A DNA stretch of 64,000 nucleotides from Anarhynchus alexandrinus. Taxonomy: Eukaryota; Chordata; Aves; Charadriiformes; Charadriidae. This document shows, in pieces, positions 57,701 through 64,000 of this stretch. The notes below the pieces were generated by a model. It had not been told where the DNA came from. It did not search any database and saw only the letters and a list, made by a program, of their open reading frames with translations. The stretch covers positions 437,433 to 501,432 of the forward strand of contig VUYV01000016.1 of NCBI GenBank assembly GCA_008711295.1, given 5' to 3'. Both the position numbers and the translations under genes were made by a program. Each line of letters begins with the position of its first letter. Position 1 is the stretch's first letter.

Positions 57701-60700
57701 GAGTACATACAGTAACATTGTGCTTCTGACACAGTCTTGCCATTGTTTTAGAAATCTTTAGGGACCAGACCCAGGAGCATTGAAAGGTGTCCCTTTTGGA
57801 TCCGAAGTACAATGGAGTAATAGCATGTGGAAAAAAACCCAGCTTTTATATGCCTCCGAAGCAAACCTGTTTTGTATCATTTATGAACCCTCAATGCCCA
57901 GAATTTCAGTTAATTAATCAGTTTCCCCTGGATTATTTTTTCTATCTTTTATGCTTTTTGTAGATCATAAGAGAGAACAGTATATCTCTTCATGCAACAG
58001 AGTTGCCTTCATCTGAAGACCTGAGTTTAGAAACATTGGCGTAAGTAACATGTAAAAAATTATTCTTCTGAAAAATGCAGCTGTGCTTTTTATAGAGATA
58101 TCAGTATGCAAAAAAGTCTCTTCCTTGAAATTTTGGGAATTTATTCTCCATTTTCTGTAAAGGATAAGTCTTTCTTTTCAATTTTCCCTTTATAATTAAA
58201 AAAAGGAGTTTGTGTGCGTATTCAGATGAGGAAAAGAGAAACATTTAGTCATTTCCTGTTTAATGTTGCTTATTAGGCAAGCTCATGTCTACATCATTGC
58301 TGGAGCATGTTTGTCACTGGGATTTCGATTTGCTGGTTCAGAAAATCAGGCAGCATTTAAGTGCTTGGTAAGGGTTTTGGGTTTTTTTTCCTTCAGTTTC
58401 CATAGAGCTGTAACTTATCTTTTGTATTTGTATTTAGTATGCATTTCTTTTCTTTCCAGTACAAATATGCAACAGATTTCCTGAAGTGTTTGTCAGCACC
58501 AACAGCTTCAATAGTAAGTCCTTTCTAGTTTTCTCTCAATGAAAAAGAGGCTTTGTGTGTAACATATTTTGATTACCCTCACCAAAACCTTAATGGAAAC
58601 AAAACCATCCCTTTTACTTTTCTATATTACAGACTGTTTATAGAATGTGGCAGGGCTGTGAATCATTTTTGTTAAGGACTTTGCTGGTTCTCCACTCTCC
58701 CTCTTTCTGTGGAATGTGGTTTTCGAACTCTGGGGTAGAAAGCAGTGCATTAGACCGACTAGAAGCGTGCGTTTGACCACAGAAGTGTAATAATGCCTTC
58801 CCTGTTCTACTTGAAGACAGGTCACTATAATCTCGAAACATGCTTGAGCGTCTTGCTGCTGTCTCTCGCGATGGTGATGGCTGGCTCTGGAAACCTGAAA
58901 GTTCTTCAGCTTTGCCGTTTCATGCACAAGAAGACAGGCGGAGAGATGAACTATGGGTTTCACTTGGCTCACCACATGGCTTTGGGGCTTCTCTTTCTGG
59001 GAGGAGGAAGGTAACTTGCCATTTCCAAAGGCAGGTTTTGTCTTCTTTCACCTCTCCTGCAAAAGCTGGAGCAGTGTGCAATTTACTTGCCTTTTTTTTT
59101 TTTTTTTAATAAAAAACAGATACATGAAGACGTTTTCTATTACAAATGAAAGTCCTGTTTTCTAGATATTGCATTTCTTGAATGCCATAGGAATGTTTCT
59201 GGCTTGTGTTTATTTCCTATCGCTACACGTTTATTTTGACTGCTGTAGGAACGCATTTGTAAATTCCTTGCTTGTTTGCACTTTGCTACTGTGCTTTCTT
59301 TCCCTGGGACACCAAAATATTTTGAACACCTCTGCTAGTGGCCAGCCTTTATTAGCACTGAAACTAATAGATAATGTTTTTCTACAGATATTCACTGAGC
59401 ACTTCAAATTCTTCAATTGCTGCTCTCCTTTGTGCTTTGTACCCTCACTTCCCTGTTCACAGCACGGACAATCGGTAAGGGTTTACTAGGGTTCATATTT
59501 CCTTAAGCTAAATCATCTTCTTACAACAGAGGTTATCTAGAGGCAAATGATCTAGAATCTTTACCTGGGCACTCTGTAAACAAATTTTTGACTTTTTTAA
59601 AAAAAGGGGAAAAAAAAAAAAAAAGAAAAATGGAAATGGAAATACAAGATTATGGTAGTGATCTTTTGATCAGTGAGAAATAGCAAGCAGGTTTCCTGAG
59701 GCTCTGTGTTGTACTCCTGTGACTTGACTGTTCCAGTTTGCTCAGCTGGAAAGATTTTCATGCAAGATCTGTCAATTTATGACTCTTAATCAGTTTTAGT
59801 TACGATTCATTAAGTCCTGTTCTATTAGCTAACCCATATATGTTAAAAAAAATATAAACCTACTACATTACTACAAATTTCTCTTTAGTTTAATCAATAT
59901 CTGTATTTGGGTATTGAGCTGTGTGTAGTTTGGTATTTGGGGCTTATTCCCAGCCTATACTGCACAATGCTGAATTCTTTATTCCTGCACACAGGTACCA
60001 CCTTCAGGCTTTGCGTCATTTGTACGTGCTGGCGGCAGAACCAAGGCTCTTAACACCCGTTGATGTGGATTCAAATACTCCTTGTTATGCGCTGATAGAG
60101 GTTACATACAAGGTAATTTGTCTGGGAGGCAATAGGGAGCAAAGGCTTTTGAGAAGATGTGGGAGACAACTGAAGACTCTGATATACCAAAGGCACGCTA
60201 TTTTCATTGTTGTGGCCAGCAGCCTTGGGTTTGTTTGCAAGTCGTGGTGGAGACAAGCCAAATTCTACGCAAATAATTGAAGGGTTTTGCTCAGCCCACT
60301 CACACCTTACATGTGCTTTGATGTCACCTTGAGAGCAGAGTACAGGACAAGTAAAAGGCACCACAAAGTTCTCAAACAGTCGAGTGTGTAATGACTGACC
60401 CAGGGTCATAGTTCTCTTTCTAAAGAGGAAGGACTTTCAAAGGCACAGAGGCTGCTGGAACCATCTGTGGTTTTAAAAGCTGCCTAATTCTGCTGAACCA
60501 GGCAACTTGGTATTTCTCCTTGGTGCTTGCGTTATGTGTCCTTTGGGGAAGAGTCCTTTCTGTTTTATTTATTTTGTACAGGCTCGTGTGAGACAGGTGG
60601 TGCTCATGAAAGGACTAAAGAAAGGCATTTCAGGGTAGAAGAGGTGCAGCATGGATCCCTTGTGGTTCTGGCAGAGTTCTGCATGTTCATAGTATAGTTT

Positions 60701-63700
60701 ACTTCTCAAACCTTTAGATTTTGAAGTTGAAGTGTGCTTGACTTGCACAATGTTATGTGTTGATCCATCCATGGGAAATACACATTAAAGGCAATGCTAA
60801 GTCATGTATTTACTCAGAACTCAGGAACAGAAACTGACTGACTTCTGCCAATGGAGTTGTTATAAATGAGATGCACGTTTTCTTTCTTTTCACATGAAAA
60901 TGAGCTTTACTAATATGTGAATATTGGTGGCATTTTGAAGGGCACGCAGTGGTATGCAGAAGCCACCGAGGAACTGATGGCACCCACACTTCTTCCAGAG
61001 CTTCATTTACTGAAGCAGGTAAAGGAAGTCTCCATTTTAATGCGGAATTTAATCACCCAGTTTGTGTCAGAAACAGTGCAAGAACAGAGACTTAGTGACT
61101 TTTCTTTGATACCCTGTCCAACCTTAGCCAGACTCTGGACAATGCTGTCCCATAGTAATGGCTCTGAAAACAATTCTGTCACTATGGGGCACATGTTAAA
61201 TTATGCCACACCCTTCTCTTCGGTGTTGATGCATAACACTTTCAAGATCTGGTGTAGTAGGGAGTTCCCTGTGCCAGAAAGCTTCATTGTAGGAGAGACA
61301 AAGCTGGGTGCTCTTCCTGAGTTTTCAGGGTGGGTAACACTGTAAAAGGGCACATGCTCTTGTAAGGGCCCAAAAAGAACTGTAGGCTTATGTAAAAAAC
61401 TCTTAATTTTATGATTTTGGTGGCATCTAGTAACAAAAATGTTTACATTGACAGATCAGAGTGAAGGGACCACGGTACTGGGAATTATTAATAGATTTAA
61501 GCAAGGGAACGAATCATCTAAAGTAAGTATTCTTTGTAATGCTTAACTGAGTAATGACAATGTAGTAATATTTTTTTTTAAACCTCCTGTACTTGTAACA
61601 CCTACAGTTTGGAAAGAAGTCTGGTTTTGATCAGTTCACTGTTGTGCATTTGACAGCACTTTAGGGTGAAGAAAGAAACTGCGTAGTTGGTTTCACCTAT
61701 TGATGTGAATAATTCATGCAAAAACAGGGCAGGGGAAAACCTGATAGTAAAAACCGCAGATATTGGCAGCGGGATTGAGCAGTACCAGAAACCATCTTAA
61801 ACTCATGGTTTTAGTTTAGTTTTGAGTTGATATGATGTCATGTTTCCCAGACTGTTGATACAGTAGCTAGCTAACTGTTACTGCTTTGTGAAATACTATT
61901 TTTCTCATGTTACGTGAAGTATACAAAGTACTGCTTACTGCATTTTAACTCTCTGTCAGGCAACTGTGAAAAACAGAAATCTTACCGGAATACAGTATCT
62001 GTGGGTAAAATCATTCTCATCTTTGCACTTAAGAGCCTACAGCGTACCTTGTTGCTGTGAGTAGTATAGAAGAAGCCAGCTGCATCTTTCATCAGTAACA
62101 TGTTTTTTCTAGTTAATTTAAATGCCACTATTGAGATTAAATTAGGCACTACAATGCAGCATCTATTGGTCCGTGCCTTTAAAGATAACAAACAGGACTG
62201 AGGTGGAGTGAAGATTCCTCCGGATCAGGAGGCACATACTGATTCATCTGCTGCACCAGCGCTGGCAGAAGCCAGCTTTGTTCTCCTGGGTTGAGCCTCT
62301 ACCGCACTTGAGCACTTGTTTGTCCAAAAGAGCCTTCCTGTGCTGCTGCAGCAGAAACCAGCGTGGGTGACTGAGGAACTTGCTGCCTTTGGGACTTACC
62401 TATGCTCTGGGTCTCCAGATGCTTTGAATCTGTCAGCTCTCGTGTCACAAAATCTTGTCCTTGGCCCTTTAAAATGGTAGGGACTGGGCTGGCAGGGTTT
62501 TGGAGATAAATGCATGTGCGAGAAATAATTTTCCCTATCTTACTACATGTGAATTGCTGCTATATTGTTATGCTCAGCAGTTAGTTTCAATACAGATAAT
62601 TTAGTTATTTTAAGGATGCCCAGTGCCTACAGTTAATGGCGCAACTGATACTCTAAACATGCAGCTGCTTTGCAATGGTGTAACTTTGAACTGCTGCACA
62701 CTTCTGTTTGTAGGCTTGGTCAGGAATAGCAGGGTTTTCTTGTTTTTTTTTGTTTTGTGTTGTTTTGGTTTTTTTTTTTTAACATGGAGAAAGGACCGTC
62801 ACAACATGCCTTTAAATCTGTAGATACCAACTTTTATGGTTTTCCTTGGTGCTGGAAGCTCATCCTAGAAGAGTCTAACAAGAACCTGCAGTGGCTTCAG
62901 GAAGTTATATCCCTTGTATCAGTAGGGCTCATCCCTTTTTTTATCACCATTGCCTGCCATCGCATCACCGTTTGATAGCAGCCTGCCCTGAAGATGCCAA
63001 GACTTCTATGTATATGCAAGTGGGGCAAGGTTTAAATAATCAGGACAAAACCTAAGGAGGCGTATTGTTGCATATGAGCTGTTGGAGTTCACATTTCCTT
63101 TATGAGTCTGCCTCATTGTGTATATGTATCAATTCAAGTAAGCACTGCTGTTTTTATTTCAGATCAATTCTTTCAAAGGGTGGTGTCTTGTACGTGAAGC
63201 TGAGAGCTGGGCAGCTCTCCTACAAGGAGGACCCAATGGGCTGGCGCAGTCTCTTAGCGCAGACTGTTACTCACCGAAACTCTGAAGCTCGGGCATTCAA
63301 GGTATCGTTCCCAAACTGTTTTCCTGCCAGGAATGCTGCTTCTAGAAAGGCTGAGGGAAGGACAGCAGCTCGTGCTGTGTTATTTATTTCCAGCACCTAG
63401 CTCTGCCACATGGTTATGAGTACTGAAGTGACTTGCTTTGCTTGAGGGAAAGGAAGTCTGGTGGCTTTCACAGGGCATGCGATGAGCTTAAGCCAAGAGC
63501 AGCTATGTGAATGTACGTTTGTCGTGGGCAGACAGAAGCGTTGGACACGTTCTGCTCATGATGTACTTTATGTAGGTTACAGTCTTCTCACTTGTGTATT
63601 GGGGAAGGAAGGGTCGGGAATAAATTGCTACTACACTTGTGCAGTTCAATTTTAAAGTTCATTTTAAGAGTGTGTTTTAATCTGTTTTTTAGCCAGAAGC

Positions 63701-63779
63701 AATTTCAGCTTTCACTTCTGATCCTGCTCTGTTTTCATTCGCTGATTACTTTTGCAAACCAACTGTGAACATGGGCCAG
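33543..63779 (+). CDS. ANAPC1: ANAPC1 (APC1) scaffold subunit, 43 exons, 3' end outside window
   Basis: APC1 is the largest subunit of the anaphase-promoting complex/cyclosome, the nuclear and cytoplasmic E3 ubiquitin ligase that drives mitotic exit. It joins the catalytic platform to the TPR lobe. Forty-three exons with GT-AG borders join in phase to 1,768 codons and align along nearly the whole human protein (1,944 residues). Order: N-terminal WD40-type beta-propeller region (about 60-600) containing a Ser/Pro-rich regulatory loop (about 295-400, several SP sites including SPKR), a middle helical region (about 620-1200), then proteasome/cyclosome (PC) repeats (about 1300-1560; e.g. LASGLALGMVCLG, LATLNIHD, AMVMAGSG). 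No frameshift or stop is seen. The final ~180 residues lie right of position 64000. Exon 25 carries a four-residue insertion versus human. Confidence 0.97.
33800..33875. repeat. 38-bp tandem duplication in ANAPC1 intron 1
   Basis: TGGCTTCCT, an A tract, then AATTGGCCAAACCAT, repeated at 33800 and 33838. Confidence 0.9.
33967..34128 (+). CDS. ANAPC1: ANAPC1 exon 2
   Basis: Residues 72-125: SWQLRKGVSD, VDYDEELYVA, VIWSKGSKN, FTVDSPVLQ. Phase 0 at both ends. Confidence 0.96.
34304..34355 (+). CDS. ANAPC1: ANAPC1 exon 3
   Basis: Residues 126-142: ALWCDF and QEKSEKAD. Acceptor GTTTTAG, donor GATG/GTAAGT. Confidence 0.93.
34559..34662 (+). CDS. ANAPC1: ANAPC1 exon 4
   Basis: Residues 143-177: VEKCICILQNSC, HSIEGKDYIAALPFQ. 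Two in-frame acceptors lie 6 nt apart (exon start 34553 or 34559); 34559 fits human length better. Confidence 0.88.
35036..35118 (+). CDS. ANAPC1: ANAPC1 exon 5
   Basis: Residues 178-204: VANVWPTKYGLLFER and SSHEVPPSPP. Donor CCCAG/GTAGGT, phase 2. Confidence 0.95.
35119..36263 (+). other. ANAPC1: ANAPC1 intron 5
   Basis: 1.1 kb with no recognised repeat or exon-like sequence. Confidence 0.6.
36264..36337 (+). CDS. ANAPC1: ANAPC1 exon 6
   Basis: Residues 205-229: EPLPTMFSMLHPLDE, ITPLVCKSG. Phase 2 in, phase 1 out. Confidence 0.95.
36622..36767 (+). CDS. ANAPC1: ANAPC1 exon 7
   Basis: Residues 230-278: VFGSARVQYVADY, IVFLNAEPSIVMTYD, WALRRVKPE. A NAGNAG acceptor (TAGCAG) allows starts at 36619 or 36622; 36622 matches human length. 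Confidence 0.94.
37285..37505 (+). CDS. ANAPC1: ANAPC1 exon 8 (regulatory loop, part 1)
   Basis: Residues 279-351: VLKFSEQMGTP then a Ser-rich loop with SP sites in GDSPVGSP, VSSPS and SRSPS. In human this loop is phosphorylated by mitotic kinases, which lets CDC20 bind the APC/C. Confidence 0.96.
38143..38352 (+). CDS. ANAPC1: ANAPC1 exon 9 (regulatory loop, part 2)
   Basis: Residues 352-421: SHSPALGVHSFSG, QSPKRHS (full CDK consensus SPKR), THSPNS, then ELCIDHLWTE returning to the propeller. Confidence 0.96.
38977..39072 (+). CDS. ANAPC1: ANAPC1 exon 10
   Basis: Residues 422-453: KVFITMDLCGQKFLCF and VESQLQL. Phase 2 in and out. Confidence 0.95.
39541..39631 (+). CDS. ANAPC1: ANAPC1 exon 11
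   Basis: Residues 454-484: CVKFQESNDKSQLIFGS, AKDAAPVQ. Phase 0 out. Confidence 0.95.
39748..39813 (+). CDS. ANAPC1: ANAPC1 exon 12
   Basis: Residues 485-506: DTLLVLEGSGNLVLYSGVVR, a blade-like beta-propeller stretch. Phase 0 both ends. Confidence 0.95.
40341..40385. repeat. GT/TA dinucleotide microsatellite
   Basis: Alternating purine-pyrimidine run (TGTGTGTG then CATATATATACATATATAT) in ANAPC1 intron 12. Confidence 0.85.
40707..40844 (+). CDS. ANAPC1: ANAPC1 exon 13
   Basis: Residues 507-552: GKVFIPGLPAPSLTMSN, PRPSTPLD, HLGPLEE. The acceptor CACAAAAAG has a poor polypyrimidine tract, but homology fixes it. Confidence 0.92.
41176..41316 (+). CDS. ANAPC1: ANAPC1 exon 14
   Basis: Residues 553-599: LLSPVPELRDSSKLHD, EDCTFQQLGTF, DPVHNRVTL. 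Donor TTA/GTAGGT. Confidence 0.95.
41717..41777 (+). CDS. ANAPC1: ANAPC1 exon 15
   Basis: Residues 600-619: ELSNNTMVRITIPEIATSEL. Strong pyrimidine tract (long T run) before CCCCAG. Confidence 0.95.
42291..42478 (+). CDS. ANAPC1: ANAPC1 exon 16
   Basis: Residues 620-682: LPKEVAVQMLVKWYN, PGGPSYHSEWNLF, NMMGYNTERLSWTRN. Phase 0 out. Confidence 0.96.
43307..43381 (+). CDS. ANAPC1: ANAPC1 exon 17
   Basis: Residues 683-707: DFEGSLSPVIAPKKARPSE and TGSDE. Phase 0 both ends. Confidence 0.95.
44392..44657 (+). CDS. ANAPC1: ANAPC1 exon 18
   Basis: Residues 708-795: DWEYLLSSDYH, a variable linker, then LLFTHIPAIFFVLHLIYEEL, GEGIRSLVVLLVQLA. Phase 2 out. Confidence 0.95.
45615..45706 (+). CDS. ANAPC1: ANAPC1 exon 19
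   Basis: Residues 796-826: YIDYYYRDYPALVKT, then CIIDQ. Phase 1 out. Confidence 0.94.
46653..46801 (+). CDS. ANAPC1: ANAPC1 exon 20
   Basis: Residues 827-876: FMHHPSFFSAEPPSIFQWLS, PYPYLPGICERSKL. Two in-frame AGs lie 9 nt apart; the first (exon start 46653) restores the human QTGFMHH sequence, the second (46662) deletes three residues. Confidence 0.88.
46802..48457 (+). other. ANAPC1: ANAPC1 intron 20
   Basis: 1.7 kb, no recognised repeat or coding sequence. Confidence 0.6.
48458..48536 (+). CDS. ANAPC1: ANAPC1 exon 21
   Basis: Residues 877-902: SVALYILGDESAVS, then SHYLYKITS. Acceptor TATCCAG. Confidence 0.95.
48644..48680 (+). CDS. ANAPC1: ANAPC1 exon 22 (37 nt)
   Basis: Residues 903-914, QRKQQIEQDDN, a very short exon. 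Phases 1 in and 2 out agree with neighbours, and it matches the human QKLQVEQEEN segment. Confidence 0.9.
48785..48855 (+). CDS. ANAPC1: ANAPC1 exon 23
   Basis: Residues 915-938: SFRHSTSVSSLAEKLVIWMT. Donor GTTG/GTAAGA. Confidence 0.95.
48987..49165 (+). CDS. ANAPC1: ANAPC1 exon 24
   Basis: Residues 939-998: RDLESLPFGVALPIRDAI, CREQPASDWPEAVCLLIG, RQDLSKQACEG. Phase 0 out at AAATCT/GTGAGT. Confidence 0.95.
49166..51859 (+). other. ANAPC1: ANAPC1 intron 24
   Basis: 2.7 kb, the largest intron in the visible part of the gene. No exon-like or repeat sequence recognised. Confidence 0.6.
51860..52086 (+). CDS. ANAPC1: ANAPC1 exon 25
   Basis: Residues 999-1073: an acidic segment (SEEDEDGMNDMNEE), VMSLIWSEDLRVQEVR, then SARPVRVNVVQMPEAS. 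Begins with SVGP, four residues not in human at this position. Donor CG/GTAAAA. Confidence 0.94.
53047..53165 (+). CDS. ANAPC1: ANAPC1 exon 26
   Basis: Residues 1074-1113: LLQLCQRTMALPVGRGMF, FSYHPVPTEQLPIPK. Phase 2 in, phase 1 out. Confidence 0.96.
53705..53976 (+). CDS. ANAPC1: ANAPC1 exon 27
   Basis: Residues 1114-1204: RAPPRNTTVDLNSGNID, WASFHNGVAAGLKIAP, then AGFLMALGLNGHLTKLATLN. Near identity to human. Confidence 0.97.
54281..54515 (+). CDS. ANAPC1: ANAPC1 exon 28
   Basis: Residues 1205-1282: GHEMTSIGLLLGVSAAKLG, LLSIHIPALLPPTS, then VQVAAVIGIGLVYQGTAHR, a PC-repeat-like helix pair. Confidence 0.97.
55697..55788 (+). CDS. ANAPC1: ANAPC1 exon 29 (PC repeat)
   Basis: Residues 1283-1313: RPPGPEMEYCTDRES, LASGLALGMVCLG. 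Phase 0 out. Confidence 0.97.
55963..56097 (+). CDS. ANAPC1: ANAPC1 exon 30
   Basis: Residues 1314-1358: HGSNLIGMSDLNVPEQLYQY, GGHRRFQAGMHREKHKSP. Confidence 0.97.
56264..56346 (+). CDS. ANAPC1: ANAPC1 exon 31 (PC repeat)
   Basis: Residues 1359-1385: EGDTINVDVTCPGATLALAM, IYLKTNN. Phase 2 out. Confidence 0.97.
56499..56577 (+). CDS. ANAPC1: ANAPC1 exon 32
   Basis: Residues 1386-1412: SIADWLQAPDTMYLLDFVKP, EFLLLR. Phase 0 out. Confidence 0.97.
57195..57269 (+). CDS. ANAPC1: ANAPC1 exon 33
   Basis: Residues 1413-1437: TLARCLILWDDILPNSKWV, then NSNVPQ-like end. Donor CAA/GTAGGT. Confidence 0.96.
57964..58040 (+). CDS. ANAPC1: ANAPC1 exon 34
   Basis: Residues 1438-1462: IIRENSISLHATELPSS, EDLSLETL. 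Phase 2 out. Confidence 0.96.
58277..58367 (+). CDS. ANAPC1: ANAPC1 exon 35 (PC repeat)
   Basis: Residues 1463-1493: QAHVYIIAGACLSLGFRFAG, SENQAAFKCL. Confidence 0.96.
58460..58513 (+). CDS. ANAPC1: ANAPC1 exon 36 (54 nt)
   Basis: Residues 1494-1511: YKYATDFLKCLSAPTASI. Phase 0 both ends, so skipping would be in frame. Confidence 0.94.
58817..59010 (+). CDS. ANAPC1: ANAPC1 exon 37 (PC repeat)
   Basis: Residues 1512-1575: TGHYNLETCLSVLLLSLAM, MAGSGNLKVLQLCRFMHKK, GFHLAHHMALGLLFLGGG. The acceptor CTTGAAG is weak but phase and homology fix it; the next AG (after ACAG) is out of frame. Confidence 0.94.
59388..59474 (+). CDS. ANAPC1: ANAPC1 exon 38
   Basis: Residues 1576-1604: YSLSTSNSSIAALLCALYPH, FPVHSTDN. 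Phase 2 both ends. Confidence 0.96.
59995..60112 (+). CDS. ANAPC1: ANAPC1 exon 39
   Basis: Residues 1605-1644: YHLQALRHLYVLAAEPRLL, TPVDVDSNTPCYALIEV. Phase 0 out. Confidence 0.97.
60941..61018 (+). CDS. ANAPC1: ANAPC1 exon 40
   Basis: Residues 1645-1670: GTQWYAEATEELMAP, TLLPELHLLKQ. Phase 0 both ends. Confidence 0.96.
61455..61522 (+). CDS. ANAPC1: ANAPC1 exon 41
   Basis: Residues 1671-1692: IRVKGPRYWELLIDLSKGTN. Donor CTAAA/GTAAGT, phase 2. Confidence 0.95.
61523..63162 (+). other. ANAPC1: ANAPC1 intron 41
   Basis: 1.6 kb, no recognised repeat or coding sequence. Confidence 0.6.
63163..63301 (+). CDS. ANAPC1: ANAPC1 exon 42
   Basis: Residues 1693-1739: GGVLYVKLRAGQLSYKEDP, GWRSLLAQTVTHRNSEARAF. 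Phase 0 out. Confidence 0.96.
63693..63779 (+). CDS. ANAPC1: ANAPC1 exon 43 (last in window)
   Basis: Residues 1740-1768: PEAISAFTSDPALFSF, YFCKPTVNMGQ. The following exons (about 180 residues to the stop) are outside the window. Confidence 0.95.
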
Positions 63780-63867
63780 GTATGATGCCTAGATGTGGAT
63801 TAGCATAGTTTCTTGCTTGCGTGAATAAAAGGTGGGAAAATGCTACGCTAAACTGAGGAACAAAATT

Positions 63868-64000
63868 CAGTCACAGAATGGTCAGGGTTGGAAGGGACTT
63901 CTGGAGATCATCTAATCCAACCCCCCTGCCAGAGCAGGGTCACCTACAGCAGGTTGCACAGGACGGTGTCCAGGCGGGTTTTGAATGTCTCCACAGTCAA
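63868..64000 (-). mobile_element. CR1 LINE 3' fragment, runs off window
   Basis: Antisense on the plus strand, starting at TCACAGAATGGTCAGGGTTG and then matching bases 1-70 of this window exactly at 63895-63964. It lies in ANAPC1 intron 43. Confidence 0.92.

Noticed and set aside
63302..63310. Possible U12-type donor (GTATCGTTC) after ANAPC1 exon 42
   Set aside because: Differs from the GTATCCTTT consensus and the acceptor side has an ordinary pyrimidine tract, so it is treated as a normal U2 intron.

Overview
This 64 kb window is vertebrate genomic DNA, almost certainly from a bird. The support is compact GT-AG introns, three highly conserved vertebrate genes, and several CR1 LINE fragments of the avian type. 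There is no operon structure. The species cannot be named from the sequence. Three protein-coding genes account for essentially all recognisable coding sequence.

(1) FBLN7 (fibulin-7), minus strand, about 562-2857. Only the first three coding exons are inside the window: signal peptide, coiled coil and sushi domain. The EGF-like and C-terminal exons lie beyond the left edge. (2) MERTK, the TAM-family receptor tyrosine kinase and orthologue of chicken c-Eyk, minus strand, 4506-25715. All 19 coding exons can be placed; they join in phase to 2,919 nt, or 972 residues plus a stop. (3) ANAPC1 (APC1, largest scaffold subunit of the anaphase-promoting complex), plus strand, from 33543 past the right edge. 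Forty-three coding exons can be placed; they join in phase to 5,304 nt, or 1,768 residues. About 180 C-terminal residues are missing beyond the window, judged against the human protein.

MERTK and ANAPC1 are head to head, with about 7.8 kb between their start codons, which is the human arrangement. MERTK and FBLN7 are in tandem on the minus strand with only about 1.6 kb between the MERTK poly(A) signal and the FBLN7 start codon. In human, TMEM87B lies in this interval; nothing resembling it is here. The gap instead holds a C-rich/G-rich minisatellite and the FBLN7 CpG island. All three genes start in GC-rich promoters; the MERTK one is interrupted by a 61-base assembly gap.

Repeats are sparse. 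There are five CR1 fragments (about 1-225, 8095-8410, 26205-27000, 32010-32325 and 63868-64000), one probable ancient CR1-like fossil, one LTR-like stretch with a 46-bp triplication (about 31457-31995), and small microsatellites. I found no tRNA, rRNA, CRISPR array or bacterial-type system, and no clear new system. The most useful second-look points are the compacted MERTK-FBLN7 junction with its G-rich tract, the overlapping uORF and weak start context of ANAPC1, several in-frame tandem splice acceptors in ANAPC1, and a CTG-repeat-encoded signal peptide in FBLN7.
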